The notes beneath the pieces were generated by a model. That model did not search any database and was not told where the DNA came from. It saw nothing but the letters and a program-made list of their open reading frames with translations. The position numbers and the translations under genes were made by a program. 64,000 nt of DNA from an uncultured Bacteroidota bacterium (GTDB taxonomy: Bacteria; Bacteroidota; Rhodothermia; Rhodothermales; Salinibacteraceae). How positions within the stretch are numbered: the stretch's first letter is position 1; each line of letters opens with the position of its first letter. Where the stretch lies: contig CAJXKO010000004.1 of assembly GCA_913055845.1 (NCBI GenBank), positions 21,593 through 85,592 on the forward strand. Direction: 5' to 3'. Shown here piece by piece: positions 54,362-63,431 of this stretch.

Positions 54362-55435
54362 CTATTCGTCCGCCAACCCGAGTTCCTCACTCGCCATTTT
54401 CGTCCCCTGCACCCGCGCCTCAATTTTTTGGAACGCCGTTCGCCGAGCTGTTGAGCGGTCGTCGCCAAACGGCGAGAACCCACAGTCGTCGGTTGTCCCG
54501 AGCCGCTCGGGCGGGAGGTGCGTCGTGGCTCGCAGAACCATGTCGCGCACTTCCTCCGGCGATTCCACGTGGGGATCGTTCACGTCAATCACACCAAGAA
54601 AAATCGTTTGGTCGTCGGAGCTGCGCTCACGCACAACCTCAAGCACGCGCTCCGGGTCGTCTTCGCTGGCAAACTGCATGTAGAACCGGCCCGCGTCTAG
54701 GTCGAACAGGAGCGGCAGAAGCTCCGCGTAGTCCACATCGGCGCTGTGAGTGGAATCCTTGTCGCCGCCGGGACAGGTGTGCACACCAATCCGCTGGCGC
54801 TCCGCCTCGGAAAACCGATCGAGCACGCGGTTGTTAAGGGCCACGAACTCGCGGAGCAACTCCTTCGACGGGTCAAGCTTCACGGCAAGTCGGCCCTCCG
54901 TGAAGTCGATTTGCACCGCATGCGCCCCCGCATCGAGGCATTGACGGATGTCGGTCTCCACCTCGTCGACGAGGTCGTCCAGGAAGGCCTCGCGGGGGTA
55001 GCCTTCGAGCCCCCCCTCCGGATAGAGCAGGCTGAGTGCCGACGCGGAGATTACCGCTTGTTTGACCGGCACGGTGGCGTGTTCTTGAGTACGGGTGAGG
55101 TAGTCTACGGCGTAGGTCTCATAGCGGAACGGCCCCTCCGTAAGGCGAGGAAGCTGTCGAGTATGTCCCGCCGCGAATGGAATCTCAATGCCGCCAGGCT
55201 CGATGTTGTCGGCTCCCTCAACGGGGTACGATAAGAAACTGGGTTTGGCCTGCTCCCCGTCGGTTATGACGGGCGATCCAGTTTCCTCGAAGGCATCGAC
55301 GGTGGCCCGGAGCGCCCGATCGTACACGCCGTTGAGGGCCTCCTGGCTCAGATCCCCGTGCCGGAAGGCCTGAAGGCTCTCAATGAGTTCTTCGGGACGG
55401 GGAATGCTGCCAATAGGTTCGGTGGGGAGCGACAT
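54362..55435 (-). CDS. Core-MetE-type methionine synthase
   Basis: 357 residues corresponding only to the C-terminal catalytic half of MetE; the N-terminal half of cobalamin-independent MetE (about 750 residues) is absent. Zinc-site residues are visible: His and Cys in GVHTCPGGDKD (about 217-219), a Glu in QFASEDDPE, and the last Cys in GTTDDCGFSPFGDD (about 322). SIPRPEEL and HAVQIDFTEGRLAVK are typical substrate-domain blocks. It probably methylates homocysteine. Core-MetE proteins lack the folate-binding half, and some use methyl-corrinoid donors. It is divergent from a BtuF-like gene across 134 bp, which may hint at a corrinoid link. It converges with mpl. Confidence 0.8.
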   Translation of the reverse strand: MSLPTEPIGSIPRPEELIESLQAFRHGDLSQEALNGVYDRALRATVDAFEETGSPVITDGEQAKPSFLSYPVEGADNIEPGGIEIPFAAGHTRQLPRLTEGPFRYETYAVDYLTRTQEHATVPVKQAVISASALSLLYPEGGLEGYPREAFLDDLVDEVETDIRQCLDAGAHAVQIDFTEGRLAVKLDPSKELLREFVALNNRVLDRFSEAERQRIGVHTCPGGDKDSTHSADVDYAELLPLLFDLDAGRFYMQFASEDDPERVLEVVRERSSDDQTIFLGVIDVNDPHVESPEEVRDMVLRATTHLPPERLGTTDDCGFSPFGDDRSTARRTAFQKIEARVQGTKMASEELGLADE

Positions 55436-55569
55436 GGAGCGGGAGGAATGGAAATGGGAGAACGACCTGTCGCCTACACGCCAACCTTTGGCAAACGATT
55501 CCTGGACAAGGAATCAACGGGGGTTCTCGGGGCGTTCAGTGATAAAAACTCATCGCTCTCCACGTCCCC

Positions 55570-56373
55570 ATGCCCACCGCCACGGACGCTCGCGGCCATC
55601 CCGTTTCGCTCAGCTCGCCTCCCGAGCGCATCATCTCTCTCGTCCCTAGCCAGACAGAACTGCTGGCAGAGCTGGGATTGGACGGTCGGGTCGTCGGCCT
55701 CACCCGATTCTGCGAACGCCCTGAACACTGGCGGTCGGAAAAGACCATCGTCGGGGGCACCAAGCAGGTTGATCGCGACACCGTTCGCGATCTTGCCCCC
55801 GATCTTATCCTCGCCAACCACGAGGAAAACACAGCCGCCGACGTAGAGGCGCTCGACGCAATTGCCCCCGTGTACGTCACGGAGGTCAAAACCGTCTCGG
55901 GTGCCCTGGACATGATCCGGACCGTCGGCACGCTCACCGAGACCAGCGACCGCACTTCAACATTGGTGGGCAAGATTATCGCCCGGTTTGAGTCGCTCCC
56001 TGACTTCCCCGTCCTGCGTGCCGTGTATCTCATCTGGCGCGAGCCCTACATGACCGTGGGGGGCGATACCTTCATCCACGACGTGATGCAGTGGGGGGGA
56101 CTTGAAAATGTCTACGGCGACCAGACGCGCTACCCTGAGTTGTCCCTGAAAGCTATTTCCGAACAGGATCCCGACTTGGTGCTCTGCGCCAGCGAGCCGT
56201 TTCCCTTCCACGAGAAGGATAAGTTCACCGCCGATCTCCGTGAGGCCCTTCCCAGTACGGCGGTCGAGATTGTGGACGGACAGCCGTTCTCTTGGTACGG
56301 GCCCCGGCTTCTCGATACGCCGACCTATCTGAAAGAGCTACGCGAACGGCTTCCCACCGTACGCGCTGCCTAG
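55570..56373 (+). CDS. BtuF-like helical-backbone metal receptor protein, no signal peptide
   Basis: 267 residues with the class III periplasmic-binding fold: PERIISLVPSQTELLAELGLDGRVVGLTRFCERPEHW, DLAPDLILANHEENTAADVEAL, VYLIWREPYMTVGGDTFIHDVMQWGGLENVYG and ISEQDPDLVLCASEPFPFHEKD. This is the BtuF/FepB-type cobalamin or siderophore-binding family. There is no signal peptide or lipobox, so as annotated it would stay in the cytosol; this is odd for a transporter component but seen in several Bacteroidota homologues. No ABC permease or ATPase genes are nearby. The neighbouring divergent gene is a core-MetE. A corrinoid ligand is inference. Confidence 0.75.
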   Translation: MPTATDARGHPVSLSSPPERIISLVPSQTELLAELGLDGRVVGLTRFCERPEHWRSEKTIVGGTKQVDRDTVRDLAPDLILANHEENTAADVEALDAIAPVYVTEVKTVSGALDMIRTVGTLTETSDRTSTLVGKIIARFESLPDFPVLRAVYLIWREPYMTVGGDTFIHDVMQWGGLENVYGDQTRYPELSLKAISEQDPDLVLCASEPFPFHEKDKFTADLREALPSTAVEIVDGQPFSWYGPRLLDTPTYLKELRERLPTVRAA

Positions 56374-56405
56374 TCGTGCCATCAACCGGCTCCTCCGCGT
56401 AGCCC

Positions 56406-57671
56406 TCACACCAGCAGCGCCAGCCGACGGGCGGGGCGCGTGACGGCCACGTAGAGGAGCGCCTCCTGCTCATCGCCCCGGCACACCCGCAGGTCGCGGT
56501 GGTCCACAAACACCGTGTCGTACGTGGAGCCCTGCGCCCGGTGGACCGTGGTGGCGTAGGCGTAATCGACCCGGGCGAACTGCTCCCGGAGGTCGAAAAA
56601 CCGGTCCCACTTCGACGGATCGTCCTGTGCCTTCTCGCGGCGGCGGTCCAGCGCGTCTTCGTAGCGCTCAAACTCATCTTCGTGCAGCACCTGCACCGTA
56701 CGCGTGAGGCCCCGCCCCGGCGTCCGCACCTTGAGTTCCCACACCTTCCACTCGCTCTGATTCTCGGATTTGAAGGTGTCGGTATTCGCCTTCTTGACGC
56801 GCACCTCTTCGCTGTTGGTCAAGCGCTGCACCCCGTCGTGGAACCACGTTTCGGTGCCCACCAGCCACTCCCCCTCCACAAACCGGTCCGCGTCGGCCCC
56901 GTAGCGCTCGGTCCGGATTTTCCGATTGTACCGGCGGACCGTCTTGTTGCGGTAGGCGAGCACACGGGCGTGGGTGGCGTCCTCGGCGAAGGCCTCCGTG
57001 TCGAAGGCCCGGAGGACACTGTCGAGAAACTCGTCGCGATTGCGCGTGACGGCGACCCCCTTCCCGTCCTCGAATTTGCTGCCGAATCGGCCCTCTGTTC
57101 CCGTCCGGATTTTGGTCGCGAGTTCTAGAATGGGATTGTCGGCCGCCTGCCGGTGGATGGTTTCCAGGGTGGGGCCCGGCACGTCGAGGGCAGGCGACGG
57201 CTCCTCGTTCACCGGTGGCAGTTGGGCGGGATCGCCCACGAAGAGCCACTGCACCCAGAAGGGGGCATCTTCGATGTGCGACCACTCCTCGCGCCCAATC
57301 ATGGACGCCTCATCAACAATCACAACCCCCTCTGTAAAGTCGCGCTCCTCCTCCGCCACCAGTTCGTACTCTCCGTCCTGTGTCGGCTGGAGGCGGAGCC
57401 CGAGGAACGAATGGAGCGTCTGCATCTGCACCGGGGCGTCGCCCAGTTCGTTGCTCAGCACCTGCACGGCCTTATGGGTGGGCGCACAGACCGTCACCGC
57501 GCAGTCTTCGTCCAACAACTGCTCCACGAGGCGGCTCACGAGGTAGGTCTTGCCCGTGCCGGCGTACCCGCGTAGGCCCGTAAACCGTTCGCCGCGGGCG
57601 AGGCGGTCGTAGACCTGGTCGTATGCCTCTTCCTGATCCTCGGTGAACGGCGCGTTGGCAAGGGTGGACAT
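56406..57671 (-). CDS. RecD2/Dda-like superfamily 1B DNA helicase
   Basis: 421 residues from ATG 57671 (track start 57716 is a TTG). Helicase motifs: FTEDQEEAYDQV (Q-like), LRGYAGTGKTYLVSRLVEQLL (Walker A, about 33-50), TVCAPTHKAVQVLSNELG (Ia), GVVIVDEASMIGREEW (Walker B), QWLFVGDPAQLPPVNEE (III) and the C-terminal UvrD_C_2 block YAYATTVHRAQGSTYDTVFVDHRDL...ALLYVAVTRPARRLALLV (V-VI). The small size resembles phage T4 Dda and stand-alone RecD-like helicases rather than RecD2 (over 700). A 5'-3' DNA unwinding role in repair or replication is likely. Convergent with the BtuF-like gene. Confidence 0.88.
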   Translation of the reverse strand: MSTLANAPFTEDQEEAYDQVYDRLARGERFTGLRGYAGTGKTYLVSRLVEQLLDEDCAVTVCAPTHKAVQVLSNELGDAPVQMQTLHSFLGLRLQPTQDGEYELVAEEERDFTEGVVIVDEASMIGREEWSHIEDAPFWVQWLFVGDPAQLPPVNEEPSPALDVPGPTLETIHRQAADNPILELATKIRTGTEGRFGSKFEDGKGVAVTRNRDEFLDSVLRAFDTEAFAEDATHARVLAYRNKTVRRYNRKIRTERYGADADRFVEGEWLVGTETWFHDGVQRLTNSEEVRVKKANTDTFKSENQSEWKVWELKVRTPGRGLTRTVQVLHEDEFERYEDALDRRREKAQDDPSKWDRFFDLREQFARVDYAYATTVHRAQGSTYDTVFVDHRDLRVCRGDEQEALLYVAVTRPARRLALLV

Positions 57672-57737
57672 TGGCGGAGCAAAGGGACCGCTCGGACGGA
57701 GCGGCTGGTCGTTCAAAATCCGAGCGCGTACGGGGCG

Positions 57738-59213
57738 CTACGACGAGGAAGTGCCACGGAGGGCCGACGAGACAGACGCCGACTCGGCCTGTTGCCGGGC
57801 CAGGTCCGTGAGGTGTTGTCGAAACCCCCACATGACGCCCAGGTGGACGAGCGCTTGTGTACTGTTGTACACATACCAGGGCAAACGCGGCGAAAAGTCA
57901 TGCACGGCGGCCAAGACCGTTTTTCCGTCAAGTACACGCCGAAACTCAAGCCGTCCGGATCGCTCGCCCTCCCCCGCCAAAAGTCCCCCGGTGACGAAAA
58001 ACAGCTGCCGTCCTTTCGGGCTCCGATCGGCCGCAAATCGGAGCGTGAGGAGACGCCCCACCGGCCATAGGGTAAAGTGTGCCACACGCCCGTGCTCCAC
58101 CCGCACCCGCAGCATCGGCCAGCCAAGTCGCGGTAACCACCGCAGGTACTCGTTCGCCACGTCCCGGGCTGTGAAGTTAGGCGGACAGGGCATTCGTTGT
58201 ACCGACCGGGCCACGCTCTGATCGCGAATTACGGCGTCCTCGCGGTCGCGGAGTGCATCGCGCGGGTTGGGGAGGGGCTGGCCGTGCTCGTCCACCGACT
58301 CTTGGAGCGCCGCCTCGAAGGACAACGTATCCTGGGAGAGCCACTCCTGCATTTCGTTGGGCTGCACGCGGGTCTGATAGCGCAGACTATCGATGATGGG
58401 GGTGACGAGGGCCCAAGGCACTCCGCCAAACAGCCACACCCACAGTTTGGAGAGGCGGGGCGACTCAATCGGAACGGTGGTCGTCCACCGCCGGAGCCCC
58501 AACACATCGGCAGTCCGCAATAGCATCTCGTGGTAGCTCATCACGTCCGGTCCCCCGACGTCGTAGGTGGCGCCGTAGGCCTCCGGCGTGCCTAGGCTCC
58601 GCTTCAGGGCCCGTACGACATCGCGGCGGGCAATCGGTTGCGTTTCGGCGCTCGTCCACGAGGGGAGCACCATCACGGGCAGCCGTCGCACCAGGTTCAA
58701 CAGGAGACGGAGCCAGGTGCCTCCACCGCCCACGATGAGGCCGGCCCGGAGCGTGGTCAGGGGAACCGACGTGGAGGCCAGGGCGCGCTCCACCTCCAGC
58801 CGGCGGCGGAGGGGAAACGGCAGCGTAGGCGCATCCTCCGGCACCAGCGCCCCGAGATACAAAATCTGCTCTACCCCTTCCGCTTCGGCCGCCCGTGCAA
58901 AGTTATCGGCCTGGAGCAGATCCAGGTCGGCCACCTGGCCTTGCGTGAGCCGGGCCGACGGCAGCATAGAATGGACGAGGTAGATGGCGTAGTCGGCCCC
59001 AACCAAGCCCTCCCGCACCGCATAGGGATCGAAGAGGTCGCAATGCCGCCACTCTTCGTGGGCCGACGCGGTGGCGTTTTGCTGCGCACGCACAGGCGAG
59101 CGGGTCAGCCCGATCAGGTCGTAGTCATCCTGAAGTGCCGCCCGAACCGCCGTGCCCACAAACCCGGTGGCGCCGGCGATGGCGACGGTGGGTCGAGACG
59201 CAGACTGGGCCAT
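57738..59213 (-). CDS. NAD(P)-binding SDR-like protein with DUF2867-type C-terminal domain
   Basis: 491 residues. An atypical short-chain dehydrogenase/NmrA-like N-domain starts PTVAIAGATGFVGTAVRAALQDDYDLIGLTRSP (GATGFVG dinucleotide motif) and includes YAIYLVHSML, GVEQILYLGALVP, LRAGLIVGGGGTWLRLL and YDVGGPDVMSYHEML (to about 290). A C-terminal half (about 290-480) with FTARDVANEYLRWLPRLGWPMLRVRVEHGRVAHFTLWPVG resembles the DUF2867 domain often fused to such N-domains. The function is unknown; the fusion appears widely in bacteria. It lies 66 bp upstream of the helicase gene, same strand. Its leader contains a strong GC hairpin (59241-59265). Confidence 0.7.
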   Translation of the reverse strand: MAQSASRPTVAIAGATGFVGTAVRAALQDDYDLIGLTRSPVRAQQNATASAHEEWRHCDLFDPYAVREGLVGADYAIYLVHSMLPSARLTQGQVADLDLLQADNFARAAEAEGVEQILYLGALVPEDAPTLPFPLRRRLEVERALASTSVPLTTLRAGLIVGGGGTWLRLLLNLVRRLPVMVLPSWTSAETQPIARRDVVRALKRSLGTPEAYGATYDVGGPDVMSYHEMLLRTADVLGLRRWTTTVPIESPRLSKLWVWLFGGVPWALVTPIIDSLRYQTRVQPNEMQEWLSQDTLSFEAALQESVDEHGQPLPNPRDALRDREDAVIRDQSVARSVQRMPCPPNFTARDVANEYLRWLPRLGWPMLRVRVEHGRVAHFTLWPVGRLLTLRFAADRSPKGRQLFFVTGGLLAGEGERSGRLEFRRVLDGKTVLAAVHDFSPRLPWYVYNSTQALVHLGVMWGFRQHLTDLARQQAESASVSSALRGTSSS

Positions 59214-59240
59214 CGGACAGCATCGTCGTGGAGAGTAAGC

Positions 59241-59265
59241 GCGGGCGGGAGCTGGGCCCGCCCGC
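59241..59265 (-). promoter_or_regulatory. Strong GC hairpin in the leader of the SDR-like gene
   Basis: GCGGGCGGG-N7-CCCGCCCGC, a perfect 9-bp stem 28 bp before the ATG at 59213. There is no T-run, so it is not an ordinary terminator; it may affect translation or mRNA stability, or be a backup stop for tRNA-Ser transcription. Confidence 0.35.
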
Positions 59266-59273
59266 CTGAACAG

Positions 59274-59309
59274 AAAAAGCCCGCCCCGAGCGTGGTGGGA
59301 CCGGCGGAC
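59274..59309 (-). terminator. Intrinsic terminator after tRNA-Ser
   Basis: On the minus strand GTCCGCC-N17-GGCGGGC (7 bp with one G-U) is followed by TTTTT, starting 2 bp after the tRNA CCA end. Position and T-run support a terminator. Confidence 0.65.
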
Positions 59310-59310
59310 A

Positions 59311-59403
59311 TGGCGGAGAGGGGGGGATTCGAACCCCCGAAACGGCTCATCACCGTTTACTCCCTTAGCAGGGGAGCGCCTTCGACCACTCGGCCACCTC
59401 TCC
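59311..59403 (-). tRNA. tRNA-Ser, anticodon GCU
   Basis: Class II tRNA on the minus strand: acceptor GGAGAGG/CCTCTCC with G73 and an encoded CCA. D-arm TGGCCGAGTGGTCGAAGGCG, anticodon stem-loop CTCCC-CTGCTAA-GGGAG (GCT, reads AGC/AGU), long variable arm ACGGTGATGAGCCGT and T-arm GGGGGTTCGAATCCCCC. Encoded CCA contrasts with tRNA-Leu at 6754. Confidence 0.97.
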
Positions 59404-59479
59404 GGATACTGCTGGGATGGTATGTAATGCCGCCCACAATGTTGCAGCCCGCCGCCCCCTCCTCTTTCTACGACCCAAC

Positions 59480-60400
59480 TTAGCCAGACTCTTCGAGTGC
59501 CTCGGCCCCACTCGTAATATCGAGCAGCTCGCGGGTAATGGCGCTCTGCCGCGCCCGGTTGTACTCCAGCGTCAGGTCCTCGATCAGTTCCTCTGCGTTG
59601 CTAGTGGCATTGTCCATAGCCACCATGCGGGCCCCTTGCTCGGCGGCGTTGGACTCTAGGAGGGCCCGCCACTGCTGATAGTACAGATACCGCGGCACAA
59701 GCTCGTCGAGGAGCCCTCGGGCACCGGGCTCAAAGATGTAATCGATGGCCTGGCCGTTCTCGGGAAGGTCGAGCACATCCGCCTCCTCTTCCATCACCGG
59801 CGTGAGGAACTGCTCTTCCGGAATAGGAAGCAAAGGCTCGACGATTTGATTCTGGACGATCGTGTTTTTGAACTCGTTGTACACGAGATTGACCTCCCCC
59901 CAGATGCCACGCTCGAACCCTTCAACGGCGTCCTGGACGACGTGCCGGGCCACATTGAACGACAGTGAATCGAAGATTCCCTGATAGTCGCCGACGAGTC
60001 GGAAGTCGCGTTTCTGGAAGTGCTTGTGGCCCTTCTCTCCCACACAAAGGAGAAACAAGTTGTCCTTCGTGTCGGCGTACGACGACTCAATTAATTGCTC
60101 GGCCGTCTGGATTACGTCGCTGTTGAACGAGCCGCAGAGGCCTCGGTCCGCCGTAACGACAATGACGAGGGCCCCGTTTCTTTCCTCAGGCTCTTGGAAC
60201 AGCGGGTGGGCCGTCGGGTCCAGCTCCCGCTTGAGATGATTCGTAAGCTCCCGGATCTTGTAGGCGTAGGGCCGCGCCTGGAAGATCTTCTCTTGGGCCC
60301 GCCGCAGCTTGGCCGCCGCCACCATCTTCATGGCCCGGGTCACCTGCTTGGTGCTCTCGATCGACTCGATCCGGTTCCGGATGTCGCGAAGGTTCGCCAT
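59480..60400 (-). CDS. atpG: F-type ATP synthase gamma subunit
   Basis: 306 residues. N-terminus NLRDIRNRIESIESTKQVTRAMKMVAAAKLRRAQ is the conserved rotor helix. VIVVTADRGLCGSFNSDVI is the family signature in the Rossmann-like middle. C-terminal helix: ALLESNAAEQGARMVAMDNATSNAEELIEDLTLEYNRARQSAITRELLDITSGAEAL. It forms the central stalk that couples c-ring rotation to catalysis. Last gene of the atp cluster in this window, 66 bp after atpA; downstream is tRNA-Ser rather than atpD. Confidence 0.96.
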   Translation of the reverse strand: MANLRDIRNRIESIESTKQVTRAMKMVAAAKLRRAQEKIFQARPYAYKIRELTNHLKRELDPTAHPLFQEPEERNGALVIVVTADRGLCGSFNSDVIQTAEQLIESSYADTKDNLFLLCVGEKGHKHFQKRDFRLVGDYQGIFDSLSFNVARHVVQDAVEGFERGIWGEVNLVYNEFKNTIVQNQIVEPLLPIPEEQFLTPVMEEEADVLDLPENGQAIDYIFEPGARGLLDELVPRYLYYQQWRALLESNAAEQGARMVAMDNATSNAEELIEDLTLEYNRARQSAITRELLDITSGAEALEESG

Positions 60401-60466
60401 GGATCAGGCAAAGGCGTCTGCGGGATGAGAAAAGGAGTTTACAGTGCTCACGGCTGCGCTCAGCGG

Positions 60467-62131
60467 CTACGCCATCGCGGCCTCACCGTCGCCGCCGGCT
60501 AGCACGTCTTCTTGCTCTTCTTCTTCCTCCTCCGCGTACACTTCGGACAGGTCCGCCGCGACGGACTCGAAGACCTCCTCGGCGCGATCGGTGAGCTCTT
60601 CGGTTTCTCGAATTTCCGCGAGCACGTCCTCGTGCTGGAGGCGCAGGCGCTCCACGTACTCCTCCTCAAAGTCTTCGATGTCGTCGACCTCCACGTCGTC
60701 GAGGTGACCGTTGATGGCGGCGTAAATAATCGCGACCTGTTCCTCCACCGGCACCGGCGAGAACTGGTCCTGCTTGAGAATTTCAACCAGGCGCTCTCCG
60801 CGGTTCAACTGACGCTGCGTGGAGGGGTCGAGGTCGGAACCAAACTTGGCGAAGGCCTCCAGCTCACGGTACTGCGAAAGGTCAATGCGGAGCGTGCTCG
60901 CTACATCTTTCATGGCACTGACCTGGGCCGACCCGCCCACACGAGAGACCGACGTCCCCACGTCGATGGCCGGACGGATGCCTGCGTTGAAGAGATCTGT
61001 CTCCAAGTAGATCTGCCCGTCGGTGATGGAAATTACGTTCGTCGGGATGTAGGCCGACACGTCACCGGCTTGCGTCTCAATGACCGGCAGGGCCGTAAGC
61101 GAGCCTCCCCCCTCAACCTGATCCTGCAGGGGCTCCGGCAGATCGTTCATCTGCGAGGCCACCTTTTGATCGTCAATTATCTTGGCGGCCCGCTCCAACA
61201 AACGACTGTGGAGGTAGAAGATGTCGCCCGGATACGCCTCACGACCCGGGGGGCGCCGCAGCAAGAGCGAGAGCTCGCGGTAGGCCACGGCCTGCTTCGA
61301 AAGGTCGTCGAAGCAGACAAGCGAGTCGCGCCCGGTGTCGCGGAAGTATTCGCCGATGCAGGCGCCCGCGAACGGCGCAATGTACTGCAGCGGCGTGGGC
61401 ATGGAGGCGGAGGCATTGATGATTACCGTGTGCTCCATGGCCCCATTCCGCTCCAGGTCGCGCTGCACCTGCGCCACCGTCGAGTCTTTCTGTCCCACGG
61501 CTACGTACACGCAGTAGACCGGATCGCCCGTGTCGCTCCGCTCTTCGTGGGTCTGTTTCTGGTTGATGATCGTGTCAACCAGCACCGCCGTCTTTCCGGT
61601 TTGTCGGTCGCCAATCACGAGTTCTCGCTGGCCACGCCCGATCGGAATCATCGAGTCGACGGCCTTGATGCCGGTCTGCAGCGGCTCCTCCACCGGCTGG
61701 CGGTAGATAACGCCGGGGGCCTTCCGCTCCAGCGGGAGCACCGTCTTTTCCCCTTCAATCGGGCCCTCGCCATCGAGCGGGCGCCCGAGCGGGTCAATGA
61801 CACGGCCGAGCATGTTCTCGTTCACGCCCACCGAGGCAATGCGGCCAGTACGCCGGGCCTCGTCGCCCTCACTTACCGCGTCCACGTCACCGAAGAGAAT
61901 CACCCCGACGCTATCCTCCTCGAGGTTCAGGACCATGCCCTCCACGTCCTGCTCCGGGAATTCCACAAGCTCACTGGCCTGGGCGTTGCTCATCCCGTAA
62001 AGGGTCGCAATGCCGTCGCCGGCCTGCAGTACGGTCCCGGCCTCGTACTCTTCCGCCTCCGTTTCAAAGTCGCCGAGTTCGCGGCGGAGAATGTCAGTGA
62101 CTTCGTCGGGTCGTATGCTACCGTTAGCCAT
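60467..62131 (-). CDS. atpA: F-type ATP synthase alpha subunit
   Basis: 554 residues. N-terminal beta-barrel, then the nucleotide domain with [19 protein letters not shown] (P-loop), [53 protein letters not shown] and the signature [18 protein letters not shown]. Family length is about 505-525; the extra is a long acidic C-terminal tail after the helical domain ([35 protein letters not shown]). Non-catalytic nucleotide-binding subunit of F1. The upstream gap has AACGTT (62141-62146) 9 bp before the ATG. It is in the order atpB-E-F-H-A-G. Confidence 0.97.
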   Translation of the reverse strand: MANGSIRPDEVTDILRRELGDFETEAEEYEAGTVLQAGDGIATLYGMSNAQASELVEFPEQDVEGMVLNLEEDSVGVILFGDVDAVSEGDEARRTGRIASVGVNENMLGRVIDPLGRPLDGEGPIEGEKTVLPLERKAPGVIYRQPVEEPLQTGIKAVDSMIPIGRGQRELVIGDRQTGKTAVLVDTIINQKQTHEERSDTGDPVYCVYVAVGQKDSTVAQVQRDLERNGAMEHTVIINASASMPTPLQYIAPFAGACIGEYFRDTGRDSLVCFDDLSKQAVAYRELSLLLRRPPGREAYPGDIFYLHSRLLERAAKIIDDQKVASQMNDLPEPLQDQVEGGGSLTALPVIETQAGDVSAYIPTNVISITDGQIYLETDLFNAGIRPAIDVGTSVSRVGGSAQVSAMKDVASTLRIDLSQYRELEAFAKFGSDLDPSTQRQLNRGERLVEILKQDQFSPVPVEEQVAIIYAAINGHLDDVEVDDIEDFEEEYVERLRLQHEDVLAEIRETEELTDRAEEVFESVAADLSEVYAEEEEEEQEDVLAGGDGEAAMA

Positions 62132-62140
62132 GGGAGATCG

Positions 62141-62146
62141 AACGTT
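62141..62146 (-). repeat. AACGTT motif upstream of atpA
   Basis: One AACGTT palindrome 9 bp before the atpA start codon (minus strand), another instance of the motif at 35074 and 62786. Confidence 0.4.
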
Positions 62147-62196
62147 GAATCATCAAGTCGTTGAGTACGGGGTGCCGGGTGACCGCCCCCTGATCA

Positions 62197-62769
62197 TCAA
62201 GCAGCCTCGGCGTCGGCCTCGACCGGAAGCGTGGCGTTTCGAAGTCGGTCGTGGAGTGCACTGAGTTGGCTCCGGACACTGCCGTCAAAGACGCGGTCGC
62301 CAATCCGGATGACGAGCCCGCCGATAAGGTCAGAGTCCTCCTCGACGTGCAGACGAACGTCCTTGCCGGTCTTCTGCTCGAGGGCTTGTAGCAACGCCTC
62401 CTGGTCGTCGTCCGTCAGCGGCCGGGCCACCGTCACGTTCGCGTCCACGATGCCCCGCTGCTCATCTCGGAGCGACTGGTACTCGTCGAGGACCTCTTTG
62501 GTAAGGGTTTCCCGATCCTTCTCCACCAGAAGCCGCAGGAATCGCAGCGTGAGCCCATCAATGCGGTCCCCAAGGAGCTTCTGGAGGATCGTGTCTTTCT
62601 TTTCCTGCGGAATCACCGGGCTCGTGAAGAAGCGCGACAACTCACGGTTTGACTCAATGCTGTTCCGGAGCAGGAGGACGTCGTCGTCGACGGCCTCAAG
62701 CACTCCGGACGCGTCGGCTTCCTGGTATAGCGCGGTGGCGTACCGCCGTGTGACCGTGCGCTGGCTCAT
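62197..62769 (-). CDS. atpH: F-type ATP synthase delta subunit
   Basis: 190 residues of normal family length. TVTRRYATALYQEADASGVLEAVDDDVLLLRNSI is the conserved N-terminal helical bundle start, and LRFLRLLVEKDRETLTKEVLDEYQSLRDEQRGIVDANVTVARPL is the hinge. EDSDLIGGLVIRIGDRVFDGSVRSQLSALHDRL is the C-terminal signature. It joins the peripheral stalk (b) to the top of alpha3beta3. It lies 76 bp downstream of atpF; the gap has an 18-mer shared with position 35068. Confidence 0.95.
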   Translation of the reverse strand: MSQRTVTRRYATALYQEADASGVLEAVDDDVLLLRNSIESNRELSRFFTSPVIPQEKKDTILQKLLGDRIDGLTLRFLRLLVEKDRETLTKEVLDEYQSLRDEQRGIVDANVTVARPLTDDDQEALLQALEQKTGKDVRLHVEEDSDLIGGLVIRIGDRVFDGSVRSQLSALHDRLRNATLPVEADAEAA

Positions 62770-62779
62770 ACGAATGGGG

Positions 62780-62797
62780 CGTTGGAACGTTAAACGT
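62780..62797 (-). repeat. 18-bp sequence shared with 35068-35085
   Basis: CGTTGGAACGTTAAACGT, identical on the same strand to the copy before the phosphoesterase gene, and 10 bp before the atpH ATG. A degenerate AACGTC follows at the same 7-bp period. Confidence 0.6.
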
Positions 62798-62845
62798 CGA
62801 CGCGCTGGGGCGCTCTAATACGGACCGCACCAGCGCTCTGACGCA

Positions 62846-63355
62846 CTAATTCGTCGGAAAGTCCTCAATCGCGTCACGAACAAGCTCGCGATGGCGATCT
62901 TGGTCCAGATCGTCCTCCACAATTTTTCGGGCGGCCTGGATGGCAAGGTCCGCCACTTCGTCGCGCAACTCCTGCAACGCAGCTTGCTTCTCACGCTCAA
63001 TTTCGGCCTGCGCCTGCTCTTTCATCTGCTGGATCCTGCGGCGCGTCTTGGCTTCCTCGTCTTCGCGCAACTCCTCGGCCGACTCGCGGGCCTCACGAAG
63101 GATGCGTTGCGCCTCCTGTTCGGCGTTGCGCCGCGCCTCTTTGTTCTCTTCCTGAATCTCTTTCGCTTCGGCGAGAGCCTGCTCGGCCCGCTGGATGGAG
63201 CTCTCAATCTCCTCCTCCCGCTGTTGGAGCGCCCGAGTAATGGGCTCCCAGCCCAGCCAATAGAGCACGCCCAGGAAGATGAGAAAGGCGATGGTTTTCC
63301 ACACGATGAGCCCCAGGGAGGGCGTAACGAGGCTCTGAGCAAGCAGAGCAGTCAT
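62846..63355 (-). CDS. atpF: F-type ATP synthase b subunit
   Basis: 169 residues. One N-terminal membrane helix (PSLGLIVWKTIAFLIFLGVLYWLGW) is followed by a long charged coiled coil (REEEIESSIQRAEQALAEAKEIQEENKEARRNAEQEAQRILREARESAEEL) and the end helix VADLAIQAARKIVEDDLDQDRHRELV, which binds delta. It forms the peripheral stalk as a homodimer. It lies 76 bp downstream of atpE, ATG 63355. Confidence 0.96.
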   Translation of the reverse strand: MTALLAQSLVTPSLGLIVWKTIAFLIFLGVLYWLGWEPITRALQQREEEIESSIQRAEQALAEAKEIQEENKEARRNAEQEAQRILREARESAEELREDEEAKTRRRIQQMKEQAQAEIEREKQAALQELRDEVADLAIQAARKIVEDDLDQDRHRELVRDAIEDFPTN

Positions 63356-63431
63356 GAGCGAAACAGAGGTTGACGCGAGAAGTCAGCGGGCGGCCGGGCT
63401 GGGCCCCCAGAAGGAACGGCCCGGGTCTTCC

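Noticed and set aside
60512-62164. 550-residue plus-strand ORF over atpA
   Set aside because: It is antisense to atpA, which has all family motifs; high-GC codon bias creates long open antisense frames. Its translation has no recognisable domain.
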